From Desulfovibrio sp. (lineage in GTDB: Bacteria > Desulfobacterota > Desulfovibrionia > Desulfovibrionales > Desulfovibrionaceae), in contig JAITNF010000036.1 in the NCBI GenBank assembly GCA_031290615.1, forward strand, positions 1 to 33,781: a DNA stretch of 33,781 bases, written 5' to 3'. The position numbers were made by a program, and so were the translations under genes. How positions within the stretch are numbered: the first letter of the stretch is position 1; the number at the start of each line of letters is the position of its first letter. Shown here one piece after another: positions 6,750 to 15,986 of this stretch. The notes under the pieces are model-generated. The model had not been told where the DNA came from and ran no database searches. It saw nothing but the letters and a program-made list of their open reading frames with translations.

Positions 6750-9380
6750 TCACGGAAGCAGCCGCACCTCGTACGCATTTTCCGTGATTAAATATCGGGC
6801 GGCCACAGCCTGTATGTCCGACGGGGACAATGCGCCCGCCCGCGAAATCAGTTCTTTGTGAAAATCCTCGGTATTGTGCAAAACAGCGTCGGTTGCCGCT
6901 TCATCGGCGCGGGAGGAAAGGCTTTGGCGCTCACGGTAATAGTCGCCATTGAGCTGATTGTATGCAGCTCGGAGCAGTTTTTCCGGCAGGGGCTTTGTTT
7001 TGAGGTCAGCCACAGCTTGAGCAAAACCTTGCGCGGCTTGTTCCAGTTTGTCCGGGGTAGTACCGATATAAAAAGCCATAAATCCAGCCTTGGGCATGGC
7101 GCTGAAAAAAGCGGTGACAGAATAACCCAAACCCTGCTCCTCTCTCAGAGAAGAAAACAGCAGACCGCTCTGACCGGAAAGAATGTTTTGCAGAAGCATC
7201 TGGGCCGGCGCGTCAGGATGTGTTAACGGAACAGCCTTGAATATACGCAACAGATGCGCCTGATTGCGACCAGGAAGGTTGATGGTGAGTTCGCGTTTTT
7301 TTCCCCACTCGGGCTGGGGCACTGAAAAGACGGATTTTTCAGGTACGGGCAGTTTTTTGGCCATTTCCAGCACTTCGTTTTTGTTGAAATCCCCGGCGAT
7401 GGAAAGCACCCACGGCTGGGATACCTGACATTTCCAGAAAGCTCGTATATTGCCGCCATTGCCGCCGGCAAAGCGGTCCAAATTCTCGAGCGTGCCCAAG
7501 CCGTCAAATCCGTAAGCATGCTTTTCGGAAAAAAGAAACGGATTCAATTTGGCGAAAAGATAGGCCATCGGCCTGTCTTCACGCTGGCGAATAACGGCTT
7601 TCATTGTGTTCGCTTCGCGTCGGATTTCTTCCTCCGCAAAACGCGGCTTGTTAAGTATATTATCCAACATGGCGAAATAGTCGGCGTTAAAACGCGATGG
7701 TCCGGTCAACGACAGACCGAATGTCTGCAGTCCGGCCTTGACGCTCACGGAAGCGGCGCGCTGAGAAAAAAAGCGACTGACGCCCTCCGCATCGAAATCA
7801 GCGCACCCGTCCGTGAGAACACGCGCTGTCAGTTCAGCAAGACCTTGGCCTTTCAGTTCGGTCAGGGCATTGCCGCCCGGCATCATCAGGCTGAGGGAAA
7901 TATATGGCACTGTGGCGTCCGGAATGAAAATGAGCGTACGCCCATTGCCCAAATCCAGAATTTCGCGTTTTTCTGCCTGCCCCCGATCAGCTTTGGATTC
8001 GGCCACGGTTTTTGCGGTGGGCCAGTTTTTTTGCAGTATCGCTTCCAGGTCGGGAAGTTCCGCACTTTGCGGCGCAAGTATGCGCAATCGTGCCTGACCG
8101 GACGTAATCCAGTCCCTGACGGCGAGTTGCAGGCGGGGAGCGTCCGTCGTATGCAGGACCGTGCGCACATTGCGCTCGGCCTCTTCCCCTCCCAGTGCAA
8201 TGCGGACAGTGCCGCGCCATGAGGCAAGACCGCTCAGAGTTTCTCCGGCCCTGTCCATATCGTCTGCCAAATTGAAAGCGGCTCGGCCGATGGCCTCGGG
8301 GCTGAATTCAGCCGTTTTGAGGACGGCCAGATCTTTTGTCAGTTCCGTCCAGAAAAGTGCGATTTTCTCCACATCCAACTGTGCTGTGACGGTCAGAAGC
8401 CCTGCGCGGTCGAAGCTCATGTTGTGTACAGAGATGCTGTCAACCAGTTGCTTCTCGTACTTGTATTTGCGATAAAACTGCGAAGTCTTGTCCCCACCAA
8501 GCAGATACGAAATCATGTCCAAATCTACGGAGCGCAGGTCGCGCAGGCCAGGCACAGGAAACGCCAGCCCAAGGTAGGCTTTTTTCCAAGGCCCCTTACG
8601 TATCTCAACCAGGGGGCCACCCGCAGCGTCAGTAAGTTTTACATCTTCCGGATACGGCAGGACGCTGCTGTTTTTCATCTCGCCAAACAATTTTTCCGCA
8701 TGGGCCAGCACAACCTCCGGGTCAATATCACCGGCCACAAGCAGCATCATGTTTTGCGGCTGGTACCATTGCGTTACATACGCCCGAAGGTCATCCACCG
8801 TGATGGCCATAACGGTGTCCCTGAAGCCGATAATCGGACGCCCGTAGACAGTGTTGCGCAGACCAGCCACCTGAAGGTCCTCAGAGAGTCTGCGTACGGG
8901 AGAATCTTCCCCAATTTCCAGTTCGGAAATGACAACCAATTTTTCCTTTTCCAGTTCTTCGGAATCCAGCCTAGCCTGAAATGCCATGTCCTTCACCACA
9001 TCCATGCCGGTACGCCAGTGCGTCGCAGGCATGTCCGTGATATATGTGGTTCTGTCAAAATCGGTGGTGGCGTTGATATAGCCGCCCAGATCCTCAACAT
9101 CGCGGACCGCCTGCCCTTTGGGCCGATGGTCGGTAGCCTTGAAAACCATGTGTTCCAGAAGATGGCTGATCCCCGCCTGTTTCGGCGTTTCATTGACGGA
9201 ACCGGTGTTCACATAAAGACGGGTACAAACCAGGGGGAAGCGCGTATCCTTGATGACATACACTGTAAAACCGTTGGGCAGACGCGTCAAACGCTCGGCG
9301 GCAAAAACAGTGTGCGGTTTCGCGAGAACCGTCAGGACGCAAAGGAAGAAAAAAAACACAGACAAGACAAAACGGGACAT
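6750..9380 (-). CDS. Periplasmic M16 zinc metallopeptidase, two-domain (pitrilysin/insulinase type)
   Basis: This 876-residue protein starts at ATG 9380, chosen because GGAG stands eight bases upstream and the next residues form a clear signal peptide (MSRFVLSVFFFFLCVLTVLA, cut near VFAA). The N-terminal M16 domain has the inverted zinc motif HLLEH at 73-77 and a downstream Glu in SELEIGED near 153, so the catalytic site is complete. Further M16 domains fill the rest; the C-terminal half has no second HxxEH and probably serves in substrate clamping, as is usual. The role is peptide or misfolded-protein degradation in the periplasm. The stop at 6750 is followed by decayed DNA. Upstream, only the remnant of a DHH-family gene (9409-9486) lies in the same direction, and the two were probably once co-transcribed. 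Confidence 0.93.
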   Translation of the reverse strand: MSRFVLSVFFFFLCVLTVLAKPHTVFAAERLTRLPNGFTVYVIKDTRFPLVCTRLYVNTGSVNETPKQAGISHLLEHMVFKATDHRPKGQAVRDVEDLGGYINATTDFDRTTYITDMPATHWRTGMDVVKDMAFQARLDSEELEKEKLVVISELEIGEDSPVRRLSEDLQVAGLRNTVYGRPIIGFRDTVMAITVDDLRAYVTQWYQPQNMMLLVAGDIDPEVVLAHAEKLFGEMKNSSVLPYPEDVKLTDAAGGPLVEIRKGPWKKAYLGLAFPVPGLRDLRSVDLDMISYLLGGDKTSQFYRKYKYEKQLVDSISVHNMSFDRAGLLTVTAQLDVEKIALFWTELTKDLAVLKTAEFSPEAIGRAAFNLADDMDRAGETLSGLASWRGTVRIALGGEEAERNVRTVLHTTDAPRLQLAVRDWITSGQARLRILAPQSAELPDLEAILQKNWPTAKTVAESKADRGQAEKREILDLGNGRTLIFIPDATVPYISLSLMMPGGNALTELKGQGLAELTARVLTDGCADFDAEGVSRFFSQRAASVSVKAGLQTFGLSLTGPSRFNADYFAMLDNILNKPRFAEEEIRREANTMKAVIRQREDRPMAYLFAKLNPFLFSEKHAYGFDGLGTLENLDRFAGGNGGNIRAFWKCQVSQPWVLSIAGDFNKNEVLEMAKKLPVPEKSVFSVPQPEWGKKRELTINLPGRNQAHLLRIFKAVPLTHPDAPAQMLLQNILSGQSGLLFSSLREEQGLGYSVTAFFSAMPKAGFMAFYIGTTPDKLEQAAQGFAQAVADLKTKPLPEKLLRAAYNQLNGDYYRERQSLSSRADEAATDAVLHNTEDFHKELISRAGALSPSDIQAVAARYLITENAYEVRLLP

Positions 9381-9408
9381 AAAAAATACTCCGGTAACAG
9401 ATCGGAAA

Positions 9409-9486
9409 TTATTGGCTGAGTTTGCCGTCAACGCAGACAAGGCCGTCAAAATCCCTTCGCGTTACCAGCCGGAATTTACTGGACAT
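9409..9486 (-). pseudogene. N-terminal stub of a DHH-family phosphoesterase gene
   Basis: ATG at 9486 has AGGAG seven bases upstream and opens MSSKFRLVTRRDFDGLVC, which matches the start of DHH/exopolyphosphatase-like proteins (family pattern 'F-R-L-V-T-R-S-D-F-D-G-L-V-C-A', with the first metal-binding Asp). After about 18 family-like codons it runs into VDGKLSQ and a TAA. The rest of the gene (typically about 300 codons) is missing and the M16 gene starts 28 bases later. A large internal deletion is the likely cause. The retained ribosome-binding site means a 25-residue peptide could still be translated ahead of the protease gene. Confidence 0.65.
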
Positions 9487-9660
9487 GGCAGTCTCCTGTC
9501 GGAGTTGTGTGTTCGTTATAAAAATAACCGAGGCATAACAGCAGGTCTCCGCGAAAAATCTTCGATTTCTTTCTTGGTGCCATGCTTCGCGCATTTCGGC
9601 CGGTTCCCAATTAAAGCCTGAAATTCTTGTCGCGTGTCCAACTATATGCAATGTATTGTC

Positions 9661-9804
9661 ATTTGTCTAGAGCAGATCAACTTTGAAAAAATTGCTCCGC
9701 TCGTGGCAAGGAGTTGCAAGCAACTCCTTGCCACGAGACACTTGCAGGTGAGCTTTTGCCTGCCGTAAAGCAAGCATCTCAAGCATTAAATGCTCTAGAC
9801 AAAT
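9661..9804. mobile_element. MITE-like element with perfect 14-bp terminal inverted repeats
   Basis: ATTTGTCTAGAGCA at 9661-9674 is the exact reverse complement of TGCTCTAGACAAAT at 9791-9804, bounding a 144-bp segment. Inside is a perfect long hairpin (9700-9737). No transposase fits inside, and I see no convincing target-site duplication. The structure suits a miniature inverted-repeat element or a REP-like folded unit. It lies between the remnant DHH/M16 unit and the lipoprotein gene. Confidence 0.6.
9700..9737. repeat. Perfect 18-bp hairpin inside the palindromic element
   Basis: CTCGTGGCAAGGAGTTGC at 9700-9717 is exactly complementary to the inverted arm at 9720-9737, with only AA between. 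Such a stem would be very stable as RNA or extruded DNA. No U-run follows, so it is not a standard terminator. No second copy was noticed in the window. Confidence 0.85.
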
Positions 9805-9998
9805 ATCGTCAGTCTGCGACGAGAGTTTATTCCAAACACCTCACCGGTCAAATATGGCGGCAGGCGGAGATATCCGATAATCCTCACAGTTTTTCGGCAA
9901 TTCAAATTCCTGTTTGTTGCTGAAATTAGGTTCAGCTTTGTTCTTTACAAGTGACTTAAAGGCGCATACAAGGAGTGAATAGTTTTACAGGAGAAACA

Positions 9999-10709
9999 AT
10001 GTCAACACATTTTCTTGTCCTGCTCTGCTTTGCGGCCCTGTTTGCGGGGTGCGGCGTCAAACCTGTGACTGTTGTGGACGAAATCAGATTTGACCAGATG
10101 GCCAAACGCATGACTAGAGAACTTCAGGCCCGCCACATACTGACAAGCGACAGAAGCCGGATTTTCGCCTTTAGCTTTGACAGTTTTAAGGATTACGGCG
10201 ATACGCTGTTTCACCGTCTCTCCCCTTCCTTCATATTCGGTGATTCAGGCCATGTCTATCCGGGAAAAACATTTGCCGCCACCATGCAGCCGGAAAGCCG
10301 CGTTCAGCACAACGCGAACGGCTTCAGCATAAATCATCCGACCCAAAAACTCGATCTCAATATGATAGCTGTTGTGGACTGGAACGACGACGGCGAAAAA
10401 GAATGGCTTGTCTCTTGCCTGGTAGAACCCAAAAGAGGCGGTCTCACGCGCACTTATTATGTTCTTGTACCGCCGCCGCGCGACGGAACGGAGCGGCTCG
10501 AAGGCACGGTCGCGGCAATATATGAATGTTTAGGACTTGCGTGTAACCTCTATGTACGCGATAGCAAAAGTATCACGCGCGCCGCCGCCGATCCTCTGGC
10601 CCTTCCGACGGAAGTGCAGGATCTGATGCCAGGCTTACAGCCAGTGACAACGCCGCCCGACAAAAAACCGACGAAAAACAAATCCAGACTGGAGGAACGC
10701 AGTCTGTGA
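9999..10709 (+). CDS. Predicted lipoprotein of unknown function (236 aa)
   Basis: ATG at 9999 follows AGGAG with a short spacer and is preferred over an upstream in-frame ATG at 9975. The product begins MSTHFLVLLCFAALFAGCG, a lipoprotein signal with lipobox LFAGC and acylation at Cys18. The mature part has a central VVDWNDDGEKEW motif resembling a calcium-type D-x-N-D-D-G loop, then LTRTYYVLVPPP, and a basic C-terminal tail rich in Lys and Arg. I do not recognise the family. The gene stands alone, converging on the glutamate synthase genes, and its sequence looks intact. Location is probably the inner leaflet of the outer membrane; residue 19 is Gly, so the inner-membrane Asp+2 retention rule does not apply. 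Confidence 0.8.
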   Translation: MSTHFLVLLCFAALFAGCGVKPVTVVDEIRFDQMAKRMTRELQARHILTSDRSRIFAFSFDSFKDYGDTLFHRLSPSFIFGDSGHVYPGKTFAATMQPESRVQHNANGFSINHPTQKLDLNMIAVVDWNDDGEKEWLVSCLVEPKRGGLTRTYYVLVPPPRDGTERLEGTVAAIYECLGLACNLYVRDSKSITRAAADPLALPTEVQDLMPGLQPVTTPPDKKPTKNKSRLEERSL

Positions 10710-10850
10710 GTTTATCTGCAATCGGCCGCCTGTTACTGCCGTCCACTGAGCGCAGGTGGTGGCTTCCATACTCAAATTACAGCGCAATACTGCATGGAAA
10801 ACTTCTTTTCGGCAGTGATTGACAACCGGAAGCAGCAACGGCAGGCCGCC

Positions 10851-13148
10851 TCAGCTCATGTCCCAGTTGGGATACATGCTCCAGATGCCGCAGGGACAGA
10901 TGCCGGCGCAGATGCCGCAACCGATGCATCGCTCCGCGTCAGAAACGTATTCATAGCCGCCGTCTTCCAACTCGTTGCGGTCAATGGATTTTTCCGGACA
11001 GGATTTGAGGCACATCTTGCAGTCCCGGCAGGTGCCACAACTGACACAGCGCACAAAATCCTCCTGCGGATGGGACAAATCACACCTGTGGCACTTTTCA
11101 AAATAGGCCGTGCGCAGGCGTGTTGCCGGCACGGCCTGTTTTTTCCCCGGCGTATACTTTTCCCCGCGTAGCCAGGCATCCGCCGCGAGCGCGGCTTGAC
11201 GGCCGGAGCCGATGGCGTGGACGAGCAAACCCGGCCTGATCACATCCCCCACGGCAAAAACACCGTCCAATATGCTCATATCCTCATCGGGCACAAGCCA
11301 TTCCCTGAACTTTCTCACATTTTCCGTGAGGTAGGAAAGATCCGGCGTTTCGCCGATGGCAATGATCACCATTTCGCCAGGAATCAGCGTGCCGTCTTCG
11401 GTTATTAGACCTTTGTCCGTGATTTCCCTTGTCCGGACTGGCCAAAAAAGTTTGCCGCCCATTCCTTCAATATGGGCAATCTCGTGCGCAAAAGCCGCCG
11501 GTTTTTGCACGTCAATGCACACCACATTGCGCGCGCCCATGGCATAGGCGCCGGCCGCCGCGTCCATGCCAGCATTGCCGCAACCGATGACGATGACATT
11601 TTCGGTAACCCCGGACGTTTCTCCCCTGTTCACAGCCTTAAGAAAATCAATGCCGGCCGTGATTTTTTCATGCCCCGGCCAGGGGAAAATACGCGACACA
11701 TGACTGCCCGTCGCCACAACAACGGCATCGTGTTTTTGGCGCAGTGCCCTGAAACGTTCCGCATCGACCTTGCAATTCGTTACGAAAGTGACGCCCATAT
11801 CCTCAATGCGCTTGAGTTCTCCGGATAAAATATCATGGTTCAGGCGCCAGCGTGGAATGACCTGCTCCAGCTTGCCGCCCATCACGGAATCGGCTTCATA
11901 TACCGTAACGTCATGCCCCATGCGGGCAAGCTGCCAGGCGGACGTCAGACCGCCGCCACCACCGCCGATGACACCGATATGCCTGCCCGAGCGCGAGACG
12001 TTTTTCTCCGCCGGAATCTCTGCGGAACAGAAACCCAGCTTGCCGATCTGCACGGAATGATCCACGCCGTTACGGATGCAGCCATCCATGCAGGGATTGG
12101 GGCACACACTACCGCATACGGAACCTGGAAAGGGAGTGTATTCCAGCGCAAGGCGGTAGGCATCGTCAATTTTGCCCTCGCGCAACAGGTTGAATCTCTG
12201 CTGGCTCGGAATTGAAGCCGGGCAGTTGAACTCGCATGGGGCCGCGTACAGGGCGTTTTCCCACATGGGCACGCGCAGTCGGTAATCACCGCGCGCAACC
12301 AGACCGTTGACGCGCAGATCGTCACTGAAAACATCGCTGAATATTCCGCCAGTTACCCATTCTTTAGCGCGAAATTCGGCAAGACTCACGAATTCCCGTC
12401 GGCCGCGTTCTTCATAGGGAAGAGCCGTGATCTTCTGCCACTGGCCCCAGCCGCAAAGCGAACTGTACAAATCTGCCTTGCCGACGGCTACCAAAAATTG
12501 CTTCAATCCTTGGACAAGCCAGTCAATATCTCCGTCATCCAGCGGCCCCAGCCGCACGTCCGGCCTGAGCTGAGCCACGGGACCGCGAAAATAGATCACC
12601 CCTCCCACCATACCCACACAGGGACGCTCACCCAGCACGGAAGGTAGATTCTGGCAGTCATGGCCGCACACCACCGCTTTGCCGCCACCCATGAATTCAA
12701 AAGAAAAACTGCCCACGTTCTCCAGCACCCAAAGCTCCGGGGCTTCATAGAGCGGGTCGTGTTTCATGAGGGAGCCGGAACGCGCGCCGGCGCTACCGCC
12801 GATATAAATCACACCATCCGCCGCACAGTGCCCCGCCGTGTCTCCGGCGTCGCCGCGCACCATAATACGGCCGCCGGCATTGAGCCAGCCCACGTCGGCG
12901 GCAGCGGGCCCATCCACCAGTATTTCCGTATTGGTCATGCACATACAACCGACGCGCTGACCGGGGTTGGTGACGCGGAAAGTCAGTTTTTTACCATCGC
13001 GATTCCAAAGCGGCCCGCCGATATCGTGCTGGCCGGACGCGTCTATGTCAAAATCAGTCTCGCCCTTTTTCACCGCCGCTTCTATAGCAAGCAGCAGATT
13101 CTGGGTGGACATACGTTCATGATTTTGCACAGTACTCAAGTATAGCAT
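10851..13148 (-). CDS. Glutamate synthase GXGXG / flavoprotein subunit with C-terminal ferredoxin domain
   Basis: The 765-residue fusion combines three parts. Residues about 15-220 form the GXGXG beta-helix that is the C-terminal domain of GltB (many G-x-x-x-G turns such as GGRIMVRGDAGD). Residues about 290-660 are a GltD-like oxidoreductase: a Cys-rich N-terminal part (CEFNCPASIP, VCGSVCPNPC), an FAD-binding IGGGGGGLTSAW and an NAD(P)-binding IGCGNAGMD. The end carries cysteine motifs for iron-sulfur clusters (CVSCGTCRDCKMCLKSCP and CIGCGICAGICP). It should pass electrons to the core subunit. ATG 13148 is supported by GAGGG upstream; an internal ATG (13112) is an alternative. It is the last gene of a three-gene minus-strand unit, 24 bases after the core gene. 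Confidence 0.9.
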   Translation of the reverse strand: MLYLSTVQNHERMSTQNLLLAIEAAVKKGETDFDIDASGQHDIGGPLWNRDGKKLTFRVTNPGQRVGCMCMTNTEILVDGPAAADVGWLNAGGRIMVRGDAGDTAGHCAADGVIYIGGSAGARSGSLMKHDPLYEAPELWVLENVGSFSFEFMGGGKAVVCGHDCQNLPSVLGERPCVGMVGGVIYFRGPVAQLRPDVRLGPLDDGDIDWLVQGLKQFLVAVGKADLYSSLCGWGQWQKITALPYEERGRREFVSLAEFRAKEWVTGGIFSDVFSDDLRVNGLVARGDYRLRVPMWENALYAAPCEFNCPASIPSQQRFNLLREGKIDDAYRLALEYTPFPGSVCGSVCPNPCMDGCIRNGVDHSVQIGKLGFCSAEIPAEKNVSRSGRHIGVIGGGGGGLTSAWQLARMGHDVTVYEADSVMGGKLEQVIPRWRLNHDILSGELKRIEDMGVTFVTNCKVDAERFRALRQKHDAVVVATGSHVSRIFPWPGHEKITAGIDFLKAVNRGETSGVTENVIVIGCGNAGMDAAAGAYAMGARNVVCIDVQKPAAFAHEIAHIEGMGGKLFWPVRTREITDKGLITEDGTLIPGEMVIIAIGETPDLSYLTENVRKFREWLVPDEDMSILDGVFAVGDVIRPGLLVHAIGSGRQAALAADAWLRGEKYTPGKKQAVPATRLRTAYFEKCHRCDLSHPQEDFVRCVSCGTCRDCKMCLKSCPEKSIDRNELEDGGYEYVSDAERCIGCGICAGICPCGIWSMYPNWDMS

Positions 13149-13172
13149 TGCTTCTACCCTCGCAAAAGATGC

Positions 13173-14804
13173 TTAACAGGCGTATTGAATACCCAGTTTA
13201 TCAGCCACGGCCTTGTCTGTGGAAACCAGCACGTCGGAGCGTCCCACAGGCAAGGAACTGTTGCCCACAGGCGCAAGCAGCTTGCGCAATTCGCTGTCGA
13301 AGGCCAGCATGTATTTCACAATATTTTCCGCGCCCCTGTCCACGTCAAGACGTTTGACCAGGCGCGGATCCTGCGTGCAAATGCCGGTGGGGCATTTGCC
13401 GGTTGAACAGGAATTACAGCGGCCGTGCTCATTGCCGATACAACCCAAAAGCTGGATAAGAATTTTTCCCATAATAACACCGTTGGCACCAAGGCAGAGC
13501 ATTTTGAACACATCCGCCGCCGCGTTGCCCGTCATGCCCATGCCGCCGCCAGCCCACAGCGGAATCTGCCCTTGCAGCCCCTGTGCGACGGCGGCGAGAT
13601 AGCAGTCCCGCAATTTCGAGACAATCGGGTGGCCGGTATGGTCAAGCGACACTTCGTTGGCCGCGCCCGTGCCTCCCTGTATGCCGTCCATGAAGAAGCC
13701 GCCGCAGATCTTGTAGGGATCGCGCAAAAGATTGTTATAGACGGAGACCGACGTGGCCGAGGCCGCGCACTTGATGGCCACCGGGACACGGAAGCCGAAA
13801 GCCGCGTTTAGCGAAAGGTGCATTTTTTGCACGGACTCCTCAATGGAGTACAACCCTTGATGATTTGGCGGAGAGAGCAGGTCCGCCTTGGGCACACCGC
13901 GTATGGCCTGAATGTGTGGCGCCACCTTGGCGGAGGGCAACAGACCGCCGTCGCCGGGTTTTGCGCCCTGCCCGATTTTAATCAGCACGCCCGCCGGATC
14001 GGTTTTCATCCCCGGCATGGCTTTGATGATGCGGTTCCAACCGAAATGCCCGGAAGCAATCTGCAAAATGACATATTTGAGCTGTTCGGACTCCAGCAGC
14101 TTTATGGGCATACCGCCTTCACCGGAACACATGCGCACTGGCATGTCGTGTTTTTCATTCAGGTAGGCTGTTGCCATCACCAGTGCTTCCCAAGCCCTAG
14201 TGGAGAGAGCGCCGATGCTCATGTCACTGAAAATTACCGGGTAAATCCAGTGTACCGGCGGAGTTTTTTCCGTCAGCACCAAGTTGTTCCCCTCCACGCG
14301 GAAAGGCAATTCCCTGGCTTGGAGCACCCTGCCGAAAGGAGAACGGATATCAAAAGTATGCCGCTCCGAATCCAGTGAAGGGTCTGTCATCTGGCTTATA
14401 CGGCCCACAATGATGGAATCCAGCGTTCGCTGCGCGTTCAGATTGGTACGCCCGCCCCGTTTGATGGGGCCTTTGCCGCGGGCAAGCAGCGGAAAGCGAC
14501 TGTCCGGGTTGCGCGCCGAAAAGATAGCCGCGTTGGGACACATTTTTTCACACATGCCGCAGCCCACGCAGGCGTTCAGGACGCCGGATTTCTGCCGTAT
14601 CACAGGACGCGCCATGTGTTCCTGCACCGGATCAGGGAAAGCCTTGCGGGAAACCGTGAGGCTGCGGCGTGCCATGGCCGGCTCAATGGCGTTGAAAGTA
14701 CACGCCGCAACGCAGGATCCGCACATGGTGCAGATCTCCGGGTGATACACGATCTTCCAAGGAAAATCGTTGACGCTGACGTCTTGGGTTTTCACTGATT
14801 CCAT
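13173..14804 (-). CDS. gltB: Glutamate synthase core (FMN-binding) subunit with N-terminal ferredoxin domain
   Basis: This 543-residue protein is the catalytic synthase part. Two ferredoxin-type cysteine sets sit at its N-terminus (Cys25, 28, 31, 35 and Cys79, 82, 85, 89). The glutamate synthase TIM-barrel follows, with GQGAKPGDGG, DGIQGGTGAANEV and a cysteine cluster CNSCSTGKCPTGIC near the end, as in archaeal and Desulfovibrio single-domain enzymes. It converts 2-oxoglutarate plus glutamine-derived ammonia to glutamate. It overlaps the upstream amidotransferase gene by 13 bases and is followed after 24 bases by the flavoprotein gene, so the three are probably co-translated as one complex. 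Confidence 0.93.
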   Translation of the reverse strand: MESVKTQDVSVNDFPWKIVYHPEICTMCGSCVAACTFNAIEPAMARRSLTVSRKAFPDPVQEHMARPVIRQKSGVLNACVGCGMCEKMCPNAAIFSARNPDSRFPLLARGKGPIKRGGRTNLNAQRTLDSIIVGRISQMTDPSLDSERHTFDIRSPFGRVLQARELPFRVEGNNLVLTEKTPPVHWIYPVIFSDMSIGALSTRAWEALVMATAYLNEKHDMPVRMCSGEGGMPIKLLESEQLKYVILQIASGHFGWNRIIKAMPGMKTDPAGVLIKIGQGAKPGDGGLLPSAKVAPHIQAIRGVPKADLLSPPNHQGLYSIEESVQKMHLSLNAAFGFRVPVAIKCAASATSVSVYNNLLRDPYKICGGFFMDGIQGGTGAANEVSLDHTGHPIVSKLRDCYLAAVAQGLQGQIPLWAGGGMGMTGNAAADVFKMLCLGANGVIMGKILIQLLGCIGNEHGRCNSCSTGKCPTGICTQDPRLVKRLDVDRGAENIVKYMLAFDSELRKLLAPVGNSSLPVGRSDVLVSTDKAVADKLGIQYAC

Positions 14805-15898
14805 CGCCGCACCGCTAGATCGTTGTCGATAACCACCATTTCCCTCTCGTGCGGATAAATGTCCCTGGAAGCGTCACGGTTCGGCAGGATGGAGTTCAAT
14901 CCGCAAACTTCGGAGGTAACGGCCACCATTTCATCGTCCCCCCCCACTACTGCGGGACGCAATTTTTTGGAGTCGCAACAGGTTATCATCTGGCCCTCGG
15001 GCAGGAGTCCAATTATTGTATTGGGACCGTTGATTTCCAGATGGGCCAGAGATTCACGAATAAGCGAGAGCTCTCTTTTGTCTGCGCGCTTTTCCGCCTC
15101 CACAAAGGGCAAGGGAGTGATGACGTGCTTGTAATATTTTATTGGCCACTTCAGTTCGTGCAGTACATAATGCAGAGTATACAAAAAATTCTGCGAATCT
15201 GATTCAAAGCCGATGTAGCTCTTGTGCAGGGATTTCTGAAATTCCGTATTCCTGGTGTAAAAGGTGTTTTCCCCGTTAGCGCACAGAGTGTATCCCTGCA
15301 AAAAGAAAGGATGGGCCGCGTAGCGCACAATGGCGTAGTTGGTGTTCTGGCGGCACTGAGAAACAATGTTTTTCGCCATAAGACTGCCGTCGTCGTCCCA
15401 CAACCTGAAACACACGGCTATGTCCGTCGGATCACCGATTTCTTTCAGGGTTAGCACATCCGGCCAGAACGAATAAACAAAGCCGTTTTCATCCTTTTCC
15501 AGCAGGTTGCGCAAGGCAAGGCGTGTGTCCAGCAACAACTCCTCGAGTGCTTCCCGGCTCGCCTTGCGCATGCTCTCCGGATAATCGTAGTTGCGGAAGA
15601 CATAGGACGGCATGGCGGCAATCATGAGACCCGGCCGCAAATCCATGTCCGGCTTCCACTGAAAGACCTGAACAAAGCCTGTCCTGTCCATATAGTCGCT
15701 GGCTATCTGCTTGCCCTTGTCCGTACAGACAAGAGAGAGCAAAGGCTTGTCCTTGTACGGAGCGAAAACGCCTGTCAGATCCTGCATCACCATGGCAAAG
15801 CCCGAATTGTCGTGCCCTTCCTGCTGGGGCAGCATGAGCCTGAGCGCCATGGACGGATGTATGGGCGTTCTACTTTTGATGGATCCTATTCTGCACAT
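14792..15898 (-). CDS. Glutamate synthase amidotransferase (class II, Ntn) subunit
   Basis: Start ATG 15898 was chosen because it puts Cys at position 2 (MCRIGSIKSR), the N-terminal nucleophile required in class II glutamine amidotransferases; a longer in-frame start at 15943 would bury it. GGAG lies about 11 bases upstream. Other family features are EGHDNSGFA near residue 27, where glutamine-binding residues are expected, and CANGEN in the middle. It hydrolyses glutamine and feeds ammonia to the core subunit. At 368 residues it matches the separate GATase of three-piece glutamate synthases. It is the first gene of the unit and overlaps the core gene by 13 bases. Confidence 0.9.
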   Translation of the reverse strand: MCRIGSIKSRTPIHPSMALRLMLPQQEGHDNSGFAMVMQDLTGVFAPYKDKPLLSLVCTDKGKQIASDYMDRTGFVQVFQWKPDMDLRPGLMIAAMPSYVFRNYDYPESMRKASREALEELLLDTRLALRNLLEKDENGFVYSFWPDVLTLKEIGDPTDIAVCFRLWDDDGSLMAKNIVSQCRQNTNYAIVRYAAHPFFLQGYTLCANGENTFYTRNTEFQKSLHKSYIGFESDSQNFLYTLHYVLHELKWPIKYYKHVITPLPFVEAEKRADKRELSLIRESLAHLEINGPNTIIGLLPEGQMITCCDSKKLRPAVVGGDDEMVAVTSEVCGLNSILPNRDASRDIYPHEREMVVIDNDLAVRRWNQ

Positions 15899-15986
15899 AA
15901 TTGTCACAGCTCCAGCTTTGATTGCCGGCCACCCGCACCGCAATCAAAAAATAACATTCGGTAAAAATCAAAACAGTGATGTGAGC

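Noticed and set aside
7518-9419. Long plus-strand open frames (7518-8222 and 8424-9419).
   Set aside because: They are antisense to the well-supported M16 protease gene and their translations show no domain or codon pattern of real proteins.
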